The translations under genes were made by a program, and so were the position numbers. The notes beneath the pieces were generated by a model, which did not search any database, was not told where the DNA came from, and was given only the letters and a program-made list of their open reading frames with translations. This document shows positions 1 through 7,050 of a stretch of 7,883 nucleotides of DNA, piece after piece (positions within the stretch are counted from its first letter, which is position 1; the number at the start of each line of letters is the position of its first letter). The stretch lies in the NCBI GenBank assembly GCA_902772795.1, contig CACYBZ010000128.1, positions 1 to 7,883 on the forward strand, in the 5' to 3' direction. This DNA comes from an uncultured Ruminococcus sp. (lineage in GTDB: Bacteria > Bacillota > Clostridia > Oscillospirales > Acutalibacteraceae).

Positions 1-14
1 CACACTTTTTCGTA

Positions 15-43
15 ATTATAACACAAGGATTTCAATTATTCAA
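15..43 (-). promoter_or_regulatory. Leftward promoter for a gene beyond the window
   Basis: On the minus strand, TTGAAT (43-38) lies 17 bases from a perfect TATAAT (20-15), which is preceded by TGT (23-21), an extended -10 element. Coming right after the operon terminator, it most likely starts the next leftward transcript, whose gene lies outside this window. Confidence 0.65.
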
Positions 44-49
44 TCAATA

Positions 50-85
50 AGTATCAAAATGAATATATTAAAAATAGTATCAAAA
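50..85. repeat. Short direct repeat between terminator and next promoter
   Basis: The 10-mer AGTATCAAAA occurs at 50-59 and again at 76-85, 26 bases apart. The first copy lies just upstream of the leftward promoter's -35 box; the second overlaps the terminator's T-tract. It could be a binding site pair or chance in AT-rich DNA. Confidence 0.4.
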
Positions 86-113
86 AACGCCCAAAACGTA
101 AAAATTTAGGGCG
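82..113 (-). terminator. Rho-independent terminator of the operon
   Basis: The minus strand reads CGCCC TAAA, a short loop, TTTTGGGCG, then six T. The five G-C pairs (109-113 with 88-92) are extended by A-T pairs after one mismatch. It lies about 50 bases after the stop of the HEPN gene and marks the operon's end. The plus-strand side has only an interrupted T-rich tail, so action in the other direction would be weak. Confidence 0.85.
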
Positions 114-164
114 GTTTATTTAGTATTTAATTATACGGTCATTTTATTATGTAGGGATAACAAT

Positions 165-1703
165 TTATGAAAGCTGTTTAATTATTTGCAAACAATATGC
201 CATTATGCAGTCTTTTTCTTCTTTTGAATATAGTCTTTTTGATGAGCCGTGATGTACAGGATTTCTTGCTTTTCCGCACTCAATAAATTTATTTTCCCAT
301 TTATTCTTTGTGTCATTATTAAATTTATCGCTTAGCAAGTTCCAGTAGTTTCTTATAATTCTCGTGCAATCCTCAAGGGACATGACGTTAAGTATTGTTT
401 CGGTTTTATTGAATTCTCTGTAAGTGCTTTTTATTTGTTTTTGATATATCTGACTGTTGAAAGTTTTTCCCTCTAAATTGTTCCATACCTTAGTCAATAC
501 GTTAATCCAATTTTGATCTTCATTATTTTCCGAAGTTGGCACAGCATTAAAAATCTGGATTTTCTTTTCTTCCAATAAAATTTTTAATTTATCTTCCAGA
601 GTAGAAAAATTATTCAGGATATCATTATTATACGATCTCCTCATAAGATAATTCTTGAAAGCAGGAGAAAAAACAACATATTCCTTACCTGTATCTATTA
701 GGTAGTTCAAACTTATAAACAAATCTATATCATCTTGAGTAGCAAGAAAAGATGGACCAATGATAACACTTGCCAATTTCTCTGCAGATGTCACTCCATC
801 CCTGTCTTTATCGTTTTCCAAGCATTTTAATATTGCATCATGGAACCCGTTTTTTATTGATATTATGGAAGGAGAACGAAGTATTTGTTCAATGCATACA
901 TCTTTGCCCTGAATTTTCAGGGCTGCGATTTCATGACCGATACATGACCACAAATACGGTGAGGAGCCTGAAACATATCTTATTTTTTCCAGATCATCTT
1001 CCGTCAGTTCATATTCATAAAGTTCTTTGACAATGCGACAGTATTCATTGATATCGGCATCATTGAATCCCTCGATCGAAAATGGATACATAACTCCTTT
1101 AAAAGAAGAATTATTGGGATTTTCGTGTTCAATCATACTGAGTTCCTGTTTGGAGGCAGTCACTAAACAAGTGGAGAATTTTCCTACACTTGTCAGTTGT
1201 CTGAATATTTCAAAATGTCCCTTGCTTCTGAAGACATTTTTTGCAGAATCAAATTCGTCTACCAATAAGAGCACTTTGAAACCAAGAGGTTTTAAACATT
1301 CAAAAGTATCCAAGAAATTACTTCCACACATATCATCTTTAAAATATTCAACTGCTTCATTAAAATCCAAAAGGTCGGCATCATATTTTTTCAGTTTTTT
1401 TTCCAGTTTCTGTATTATTCGTTTTAAAAAAAGCTCATAGTCATTTTCATTGTTGTTATCAAAATTTGCAAGATCTTCCTGTATCACTATTACATCGGAA
1501 AGTATACTTTTTTCTATTTCAGATGCTATTTTGTTAAGTAATGAAGTTTTTCCCATACGATAGAGTCCGTAAACATAAATCCCGCCTGTTCCGTTTATTT
1601 TGGCTACAACTTTTTGTTTCAGACTATTACTGTATTCCTGATATCCTATCATGCTTATGCCGGAAACTTCACCGCCTGTTATAAAAATATTGCTCTCAAA
1701 CAT
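165..1703 (-). CDS. P-loop NTPase with C-terminal HEPN-like (probable RNase) domain
   Basis: A 512-residue cytoplasmic protein. Residues about 15-345 are a P-loop NTPase: lead-in MIGYQEYSNSL (18-28), Walker A GLYRMGKTS (46-54), Walker B VLLLVDEFD (144-152), sensor-like CLVTAS (179-184), VSGSSPYLW (244-252), then a winged-helix-like part ending near VFSPAFKNYLMRR (344-356). Residues about 365-512 are all helical and carry RNPVHHG at 480-486. This fits the HEPN motif R-x4-6-H (R480, H485; H484 also possible) within a context like Swt1-type HEPN domains. HEPN domains with this motif are typically metal-independent ribonucleases in toxins, abortive infection and CRISPR effectors. Its NTPase resembles that of the upstream gene, so the two probably form a sensor/effector pair with this protein as the effector. 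The start is fixed by a strong ribosome binding site and one-base spacing from the preceding stop. RNase activity and target are inferred. Confidence 0.92.
   Translation of the reverse strand: MFESNIFITGGEVSGISMIGYQEYSNSLKQKVVAKINGTGGIYVYGLYRMGKTSLLNKIASEIEKSILSDVIVIQEDLANFDNNNENDYELFLKRIIQKLEKKLKKYDADLLDFNEAVEYFKDDMCGSNFLDTFECLKPLGFKVLLLVDEFDSAKNVFRSKGHFEIFRQLTSVGKFSTCLVTASKQELSMIEHENPNNSSFKGVMYPFSIEGFNDADINEYCRIVKELYEYELTEDDLEKIRYVSGSSPYLWSCIGHEIAALKIQGKDVCIEQILRSPSIISIKNGFHDAILKCLENDKDRDGVTSAEKLASVIIGPSFLATQDDIDLFISLNYLIDTGKEYVVFSPAFKNYLMRRSYNNDILNNFSTLEDKLKILLEEKKIQIFNAVPTSENNEDQNWINVLTKVWNNLEGKTFNSQIYQKQIKSTYREFNKTETILNVMSLEDCTRIIRNYWNLLSDKFNNDTKNKWENKFIECGKARNPVHHGSSKRLYSKEEKDCIMAYCLQIIKQLS
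168..611 (-). other. HEPN-like domain with R-N-x3-H motif
   Basis: Residues about 365-512 of the small NTPase. Helices at about 365-385, 396-410, 417-432, 441-462 and 465-485 precede the R-N-P-V-H-H motif (bases 266-249), and a last helix runs 493-511. A polar residue directly after the arginine (N481) is usual in active HEPN RNases. It is a domain call by motif and secondary-structure pattern, not by a search. Confidence 0.65.
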
Positions 1704-1704
1704 T

Positions 1705-4700
1705 TCAATGATTACCCTCCTTTATCAAATAATATCTCAGGAGATCTACCCATATCCTGCAAAATTCTCCCTCCTGCAAGAGAACTTTTCTTTCTATAAA
1801 CTGGTCTATCAGCTTCTTTTGATATTCATTGTCTTTTTGAGACAACATTTCTGTACAATTGATTTCAGATATTTTGATCTTATGATTAAGATTACAATTT
1901 TTAGCTATGAAAGAGAGTATTGTTTTATTGTCATTATATACATTCTCAGAATTTTCGAAAACAGATGGATCGTTTAGCTGAGGATCAAAAATAAGATCGT
2001 TACTGCTTCCGCTGACATCTTTATTGACTTCTGTATTAAAAAACCAATTTTTCAAAAAGCTATCCACTGTAGTTTTTGTAACTTTCGAAGCACCTTTGTT
2101 ATTCATATATCTAATCAGCTGATGGCATACAACATTAATCAAATAAGCACTTCCTGCTGTAAGTTCATAGATCATGTCCAAAGCGTCAGGATCAAATCTG
2201 GTTTTTCCGTTGGACTGCATGGGTTCGTCTATTAGTTTTTTGGCATCTTCCTCACTCAAATAGCTCACCGGCATTGGTTTCATACATCCAAAATCATTTT
2301 TATAGTCTTTCTTGAAATTAACCATGCTGTCCTGTCCGATAACGATAGCACTCACATTGTGATTTTGGAGCAGTGCTTTCCAGAAATGAGGAAAAGTATC
2401 TCGGCATATTCCTTTTTTTATGCTTTCGTAGATGTATGTGAATTCATCTGCAAGTATCATGACAGTATTATTCGGTAACATATCATCAACAGAATCAAAT
2501 ATATCTTCAAATTCCGATAAATCACATATATCTTTATAGGAATCTGGGAAATCTTTTTTTAAACTTTTTTTGAGTTTTTTGATGATTCTTTTTTTGAACC
2601 AAGCTTCATATCCACCATTTTCAATACTTTCGTCAATACCTTCACCAACACTTCCCAGGTCAAGCAAAATATACGCAGGGAAACGCTTAACAATTTCGTT
2701 TTTAAGATGTGCTGCAATACTGCTTTTTCCTGCTCTCATTTGCCCGTATATATATATTCCTCTGTGAGAAAGAACTTTTCCGTCACCTTGGTTCAGGCTC
2801 TGGAGAATATTATTAATGTCTGTATTTCTTCCGTAAAACATATCATCATTTTCAACAGGGCCGCCTTCTGCCAATTTTTCATACGGATTATCTATCGGTT
2901 TAAAAGATTTGATATTCAAAAGATTTATCTGGAAAGTATCTCTGTAATCTTCGGTAACGGATTCCATAGAATCGTTATAGTAACTGAATTTGAATCCAAA
3001 ATCCACATCGAACAATTCTCTGCTCTTTTCTTCATCTGTAAAGGATATCATAACAGAATATTCTTCTTTTTGGTTACCGTGAACCGTACTGAAAATATGC
3101 TCAGGATTGCCGATGATTCTCATATGATTGTTTTTAAAAGTCAGGATTATATTGGAAATATCAGCTTTTTGCACATTTCCGATATTTTCCACATATATGC
3201 TGATTGTGGCCTTATAGGTATGCTCATCCTGATAAAATACCGTATTGTTCGGATATACCCGCAACGACGGTCTGGAATTTCTGTACAACTCACAGAGAAG
3301 GTTGGATGCATCATTTTTCAGTTCCGTTACAGCATTCAACAGTACTTCATAAGAAAAGTCAGTTGGGGTTTCACTGATGTACTTTTCAAGGTTATTGCAT
3401 TCTGATATAATCTTTTCGAGCCTGTCTTCACGGTCTTCTATAATCGTAAGTTTATGAAACTCGCTATATCGTTTGAGTATCGTTGATACTTGAGTAAGAT
3501 ATTTTTTATCTGTATCGTTGAGTATTTTGTCGGACTGAGATTGTTCAATTTTTTCTATACATATATTCAGCTTTTGCGGTTCATGGATACGTTGAACAGA
3601 CTCATTGATATTATCTTTCAGATTTTTTCTGAGACCGTTATATTTATCCTTTGCATCTATCCACATTGCAAAAAACTGATCGGAAGTCGTGTATTCAATC
3701 TGATTCGGAAAGAACCGCAAAAGAATTTCCGTAACGTTTTCTCTAAGTTTTTCGTTTTCATAAATGCTGTCAATTATCGCCCTGATAATTCGGTTTACTT
3801 TGCTCTTCCTGTATTGTATATACAGTTCAAAGGTATAGAAAGTAAGCTCTTTAACAGCCAAAACAGAAACATTGTATTCCGGTAAATCTGCCAGGCTTTT
3901 TGTATTGATCTTATCAATGTACTTTGTCCACTCATTGTCGGACAGGAAAAATGAATACAGCAACATATTCAGTGATCTATAATAAGAATTTGTATCATTG
4001 CTTCGGCTGAGATATCTTAAAGAAAGAAAATAGAAATACCTTGAACTGTCCCTGTTCTGAATTGCACTTTTAATATCATTGTCAGCTTTCATGAGTAGAC
4101 TTTTTCCGAGCAGCTCGTTTAATTTTTTCTTATTGAAATAATCATCGTCTATTTTTACCAATCCATTATCTATCAGCTTGGCAAGAGCTGCATATATATT
4201 GCTCTTTTCGGCAAATGATCTTTTTTCAGCATAATCTAACGTTTCCTGAAAGTCTTTCTTTGCCTGTCCGACATCTCCGATATATTTAGTATTGTTTTCA
4301 ATGTTTTTCAACATACTTCTTCCATACAAAAAATTTTCATAATCAACATTTTCAAGCATCCACTTTACATATGTGGAATCAGAAATACTTTCATTTGACC
4401 TTAAACTGAATTCATCATCATCTTCTTCAAGAATATCGTTTTTATGCTGAAAAGATACGTATGTTTCATTTAGTATCTGATTGGCAACAACATCTTCACT
4501 GTTTTTTCTCAAAAGATCCACTGCTATATTTTTTGCCTTATCTTTTTCTTCCAAGGTGTAATAGAGAACACACAAATTTCTGTCAACAATTGTTTCCATA
4601 TTTGAAATTCCTGCTACAGCCGTACTGGTCGTTATGTTGATACGATTTGAAACATAAAATTTTTTCCATTGTTTGTATAATTCTATTGCCTTTTGCAAAT

Positions 4701-6951
4701 CCTTATTTTTTTGATAAAGTAGTGCCAGTCGGTTCATATAGTTCAGTTTGTATTCAACTCTGTGAGTACTTGCGATGATTTGATTCAAGAATTTTTCGGT
4801 ACTGTCAAAATCACCTATAATATCCAAATATGAAATATACAAGCTGTTATAAGAAAAATCATCAATAAATCGTTTATATTTTTTTAAGGTATTATATGTA
4901 TTAGATGCGTCATTCAGTTTGATATAACATTGTATCAGCTGTTTGATTCTGTGTGCCTTTGATTTTCCTGCATCTGGTATGATTTCATTCAGTATCTTAA
5001 TTTCTTCATCATATTGTTTACTTTTTTCCAACAGGTCTATCAAACGATTATTATATTTGCCCTTTTCAAAGATAGATTTATACTTGTTTAATATATCAAA
5101 TGCATCATTGAGCCTGCTTTCCTCCTGATAAATAGTAATAAGATTGGAAACTGCTGTATTCAATTGTTCTTTCTTTGCATCAAGCTTCAATACGGATGTG
5201 AAACATTTTTCGGCATTTTCAAGATTTCTGTTCTGTTTGTAATCGGTTCCGTCCTTTAATAATTTTTCTATTCCATAATTTTTCTCCGGTTTATTTTCTG
5301 CAACGAAAAGCGGTGTTTCAATATTATCATTTTTTTCTTTTCTCGGAACAGTATCATCTTTCCATAACGGCAATTCCATATAAACAAAAGGACACTCTAT
5401 ATTATCTATATTTTCTAATATATTGATTTCGTCCCAAAATTTACTATAACTGTCCTGATTTACTTTTGTTCTGTACTCGTTGAATATATCCGTTTCTTTC
5501 TGGTTATCTAGCCACGCTTTCAGAACTATTCTGTTCTGGTTATGTTTTTTCCATATAAATTTGACATAGGTTTCTCTTATTGAAAAAACATTTTCTATGT
5601 ATGCGTTAAATATCGGATCTATAATTGCTTCTTCCCTCATCAGATATGTTTGACCATCGTGATTGATCAGACCACATCTTACTCCAAACCTATCATAATT
5701 TCCAAATTCTATCAGAACACCTTCCGAAACTTTTTTCAGCATTGAAACATCTTCATCACATTTGATATGGTCGGCATTTTTCTGTTCGTTTTTTCCTGTT
5801 CCAAAAGTAAAAGTAACTTTTGATTTTTTTAGTATGTTATTCCACAAAAGCTTTTGGAGATATTCATCTTCTACCTGTCTGATATTGAAATATACCGATT
5901 CTGTACCATATTTAATATATCCATACCCATTACTGCCAATTCTGAAAAAATTTGTAATAGTTCCCTCGTACACCTCTTTTTTTGATATTTCGGATAAATT
6001 ATATATATCACCAGTAGCTGAAAGAGAAAAGTTCCCATCTGCATCGATTTTGTCTCTATAATTTGACAGTCGCACAAGCTTACCTGTAATATTTATAATA
6101 TTTTCCGTACGTTTTTCATTTTTCGGAAACAAATTCCGAAAGGAACTATCATATCCATGATAAATCAATAATAATCCAAAATAGATAATATCTATAAACA
6201 AAGAATCCATTTTCTCCCAATCAAATGATTTTACCATTTTTATAGCTTGTTCACAGGCATTATATTTTATCCAGAGAAAAAATAAGGTTGATAAACTGTC
6301 AGCATCATATGAAATGCTTGTTTCCAAAAAGTTATGCAGGCAGGACATTACCGCTTTTTCATCGTTGTTCATTTGGGCACAGAAAGCAGCGTTGTAAAAA
6401 TCCATACCATTTATAAATTCTGTGAATGCATTTTTGAAATCTTTGGCTTCGACATATACCATTCCCAGAAATATTCTGATCTCTTTGCAATCATTTTTTT
6501 TAATAATACTATTGCACTCAGAAACTATCTGGCTTTTTTTTATATTGATACTGTGATTCTTTTTTGCATCATTAAGCATAGAATCTACTCTTGACCAATC
6601 TTTTAAGATATTTGTATCTTTTACTTTTTTCTTTATTTCCTCTCTTCTATTCAAAAATTTCAAATTATTATATGATATAACTTGCTTGGCTGTATTATAA
6701 TCTTCACTCCAAGAATTATCTTCATATGACACATTATTGATTTTATCGTTGAGAGAAATATCATCACAAAACGAAAAGCTCTCTATCTTACTATATTGGT
6801 ATACCGCAGGCTTCCCATTGAATTCTACTTTAACAGAATCAGTCAATGCTTTTATAAAATTAAGCGGAGAGTACTCTCTACAATTTACCGTAATCGAAAA
6901 AGGAACATTCTCAAATCCTTCTATTAATTCCATAAAATCCTCTTTTGTCAT
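1705..6951 (-). CDS. Giant multidomain P-loop NTPase with cold-shock-like, TPR-like and beta-sandwich domains
   Basis: A 1748-residue protein with no signal peptide or clear membrane segment, so probably cytoplasmic. Residues 1-100 are unassigned, with a short beta-rich pattern. Residues 115-275 are helical. Residues 329-397 resemble a cold-shock OB fold, with RNP1-like GYGYI (342-346) and RNP2-like VYFNI (353-357). Residues 409-480 may be a second small beta domain. Residues about 560-835 hold TPR-like helical pairs (for example DLQKAIELYKQWKKFY at 751-766), followed by more helices to about 1225, part of them coiled-coil-like. Residues 1228-1345 form a probable Ig/CARDB-like beta-sandwich. 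The C-terminus is a P-loop NTPase: MFYGR lead-in (1371-1375), Walker A GQMRAGKS (1403-1410), Walker B VMILADEF (1497-1504), sensor-like IVIGQD (1536-1541), AGSAYL (1599-1604), then a probable winged-helix tail. The layout suggests a STAND-like sensor ATPase, possibly RNA-responsive. It is followed after one base by an NTPase-HEPN gene, its likely partner. The exact family is not recognised; domain calls other than the NTPase are by pattern only. Confidence 0.93.
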   Translation of the reverse strand: MTKEDFMELIEGFENVPFSITVNCREYSPLNFIKALTDSVKVEFNGKPAVYQYSKIESFSFCDDISLNDKINNVSYEDNSWSEDYNTAKQVISYNNLKFLNRREEIKKKVKDTNILKDWSRVDSMLNDAKKNHSINIKKSQIVSECNSIIKKNDCKEIRIFLGMVYVEAKDFKNAFTEFINGMDFYNAAFCAQMNNDEKAVMSCLHNFLETSISYDADSLSTLFFLWIKYNACEQAIKMVKSFDWEKMDSLFIDIIYFGLLLIYHGYDSSFRNLFPKNEKRTENIINITGKLVRLSNYRDKIDADGNFSLSATGDIYNLSEISKKEVYEGTITNFFRIGSNGYGYIKYGTESVYFNIRQVEDEYLQKLLWNNILKKSKVTFTFGTGKNEQKNADHIKCDEDVSMLKKVSEGVLIEFGNYDRFGVRCGLINHDGQTYLMREEAIIDPIFNAYIENVFSIRETYVKFIWKKHNQNRIVLKAWLDNQKETDIFNEYRTKVNQDSYSKFWDEINILENIDNIECPFVYMELPLWKDDTVPRKEKNDNIETPLFVAENKPEKNYGIEKLLKDGTDYKQNRNLENAEKCFTSVLKLDAKKEQLNTAVSNLITIYQEESRLNDAFDILNKYKSIFEKGKYNNRLIDLLEKSKQYDEEIKILNEIIPDAGKSKAHRIKQLIQCYIKLNDASNTYNTLKKYKRFIDDFSYNSLYISYLDIIGDFDSTEKFLNQIIASTHRVEYKLNYMNRLALLYQKNKDLQKAIELYKQWKKFYVSNRINITTSTAVAGISNMETIVDRNLCVLYYTLEEKDKAKNIAVDLLRKNSEDVVANQILNETYVSFQHKNDILEEDDDEFSLRSNESISDSTYVKWMLENVDYENFLYGRSMLKNIENNTKYIGDVGQAKKDFQETLDYAEKRSFAEKSNIYAALAKLIDNGLVKIDDDYFNKKKLNELLGKSLLMKADNDIKSAIQNRDSSRYFYFLSLRYLSRSNDTNSYYRSLNMLLYSFFLSDNEWTKYIDKINTKSLADLPEYNVSVLAVKELTFYTFELYIQYRKSKVNRIIRAIIDSIYENEKLRENVTEILLRFFPNQIEYTTSDQFFAMWIDAKDKYNGLRKNLKDNINESVQRIHEPQKLNICIEKIEQSQSDKILNDTDKKYLTQVSTILKRYSEFHKLTIIEDREDRLEKIISECNNLEKYISETPTDFSYEVLLNAVTELKNDASNLLCELYRNSRPSLRVYPNNTVFYQDEHTYKATISIYVENIGNVQKADISNIILTFKNNHMRIIGNPEHIFSTVHGNQKEEYSVMISFTDEEKSRELFDVDFGFKFSYYNDSMESVTEDYRDTFQINLLNIKSFKPIDNPYEKLAEGGPVENDDMFYGRNTDINNILQSLNQGDGKVLSHRGIYIYGQMRAGKSSIAAHLKNEIVKRFPAYILLDLGSVGEGIDESIENGGYEAWFKKRIIKKLKKSLKKDFPDSYKDICDLSEFEDIFDSVDDMLPNNTVMILADEFTYIYESIKKGICRDTFPHFWKALLQNHNVSAIVIGQDSMVNFKKDYKNDFGCMKPMPVSYLSEEDAKKLIDEPMQSNGKTRFDPDALDMIYELTAGSAYLINVVCHQLIRYMNNKGASKVTKTTVDSFLKNWFFNTEVNKDVSGSSNDLIFDPQLNDPSVFENSENVYNDNKTILSFIAKNCNLNHKIKISEINCTEMLSQKDNEYQKKLIDQFIERKVLLQEGEFCRIWVDLLRYYLIKEGNH
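1715..1723 (-). promoter_or_regulatory. Ribosome binding site of the NTPase-HEPN gene
   Basis: The minus strand reads AAAGGAGGG, ending 11 bases before the ATG at 1703. It lies inside the last codons of the large gene. With TGA and ATG separated by a single A, it supports translation of the two proteins from one message with coupling. Confidence 0.8.
2077..2889 (-). other. C-terminal P-loop NTPase domain of the giant protein
   Basis: Residues about 1355-1625. It starts with DNPYEKLAEGGPV and MFYGR, a lead-in typical of STAND/archaeal-ATPase-like domains. Walker A is GQMRAGKS (bases 2745-2722) and Walker B ends in A-D-E-F with an intact Asp-Glu pair. A later segment, LSEEDAKKLIDEPM then ELTAGSAYLINVVCHQL, matches the helical lid/winged-helix transition of this ATPase group. 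All core catalytic motifs are intact, so it should bind and probably hydrolyse ATP. Confidence 0.85.
2917..3270 (-). other. Probable Ig/CARDB-like beta-sandwich of the giant NTPase
   Basis: Residues about 1228-1345 alternate hydrophobic and polar residues as in beta strands. The pattern ATISIYVENIGNVQKADIS is the typical strand-loop-strand of CARDB-like adhesion or interaction modules ('v.v.N.G...a.di'). It sits between the helical region and the NTPase as a spacer or interaction domain. No enzymatic residues are apparent. Confidence 0.5.
4447..5274 (-). other. TPR-like helical repeat region of the giant NTPase
   Basis: Residues about 560-835 are helix pairs spaced about 34-40 residues apart with TPR-type A-x3-Y/F patterns. 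Examples are YKQNRNLENAEKCFTSVLKL (571-590), LNDAFDILNKY (614-624), LALLYQKNKDLQKAIELYKQ (742-761) and LCVLYYTLEEKDKAKNIAVD (793-812). Such solenoids usually bind protein partners or act as the sensor arm of STAND NTPases. The repeats are degenerate and boundaries are approximate. Confidence 0.6.
5761..5967 (-). other. Cold-shock-like OB-fold domain inside the giant NTPase
   Basis: Residues 329-397 align by eye along the whole length of a bacterial cold-shock domain. The opening EGTITNFF corresponds to the usual GTVKWFN. GYGYIKYG corresponds to RNP1 and VYFNI to RNP2. The KVTFTFGTGKNEQKNADHI end corresponds to the last two strands with the usual xxAxxV finish. The aromatic residues of both RNP motifs that stack on nucleobases are kept (Y343, Y345, Y354, F355), which favours binding of single-stranded RNA or DNA. 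Confidence 0.65.
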
Positions 6952-6958
6952 GATATCA

Positions 6959-6962
6959 CTCC
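6959..6962 (-). promoter_or_regulatory. Ribosome binding site of the large gene
   Basis: The minus strand reads GGAG followed by 7 bases and ATG at 6951. This supports the start at 6951. Two nearer-promoter ATGs (6971 and 6964) are in other frames and end almost at once. Confidence 0.7.
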
Positions 6963-6974
6963 ATTTACCATTGT

Positions 6975-6985
6975 GAAATTATTTC
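6975..6985. promoter_or_regulatory. Palindrome at predicted transcription start, candidate operator
   Basis: GAAATTATTTC is a perfect 5-1-5 inverted repeat lying directly at or just after the predicted start of transcription. A dimeric repressor bound here would block initiation, and the adjacent RHH/WYL protein is the obvious candidate. The site is short and AT-rich, so chance occurrence is a real possibility. Confidence 0.35.
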
Positions 6986-6992
6986 TAAAACA

Positions 6993-7021
6993 AATATAAC
7001 ATTTTTATTATTTTTAGTCAA
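6993..7021 (-). promoter_or_regulatory. Sigma-A-type promoter of the two-NTPase operon
   Basis: On the minus strand, a -35 box TTGACT (7021-7016) is separated by exactly 17 bases from a -10 box TATATT (6998-6993). Both are close to consensus. Transcription would start near 6986, giving a leader of about 35 bases before the large gene. The -35 box lies about 30 bases past the stop of the WYL gene, so the NTPase genes have their own promoter and need not rely on read-through. Confidence 0.8.
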
Positions 7022-7050
7022 CATATTTTTCGACATTTTATCCACAATAA

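Noticed and set aside
1027..1440. Plus-strand open frame of 137 codons opposite the NTPase-HEPN gene
   Set aside because: Antisense to the Walker A/B region of a real gene; Ser/Lys/Phe-rich composition with no motif. Other plus-strand frames in the window are rejected for the same reason.
2707..3405. A 232-codon plus-strand open frame opposite the giant gene
   Set aside because: It lies wholly antisense to a clearly coding region with recognisable domains, is rich in Ile/Phe as expected from the reverse of an AT-rich gene, and shows no domain or convincing ribosome binding site.
5871..6077. Minus-strand frame of 68 codons inside the giant gene
   Set aside because: It is in another frame within the cold-shock-like region, and the main frame is continuous and motif-bearing.
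6999..7041. Three loose ACAT-TTTT type repeats around the promoter (near 6999, 7020 and 7033)
   Set aside because: Unequal spacing and low-complexity AT-rich sequence; not distinguishable from chance.
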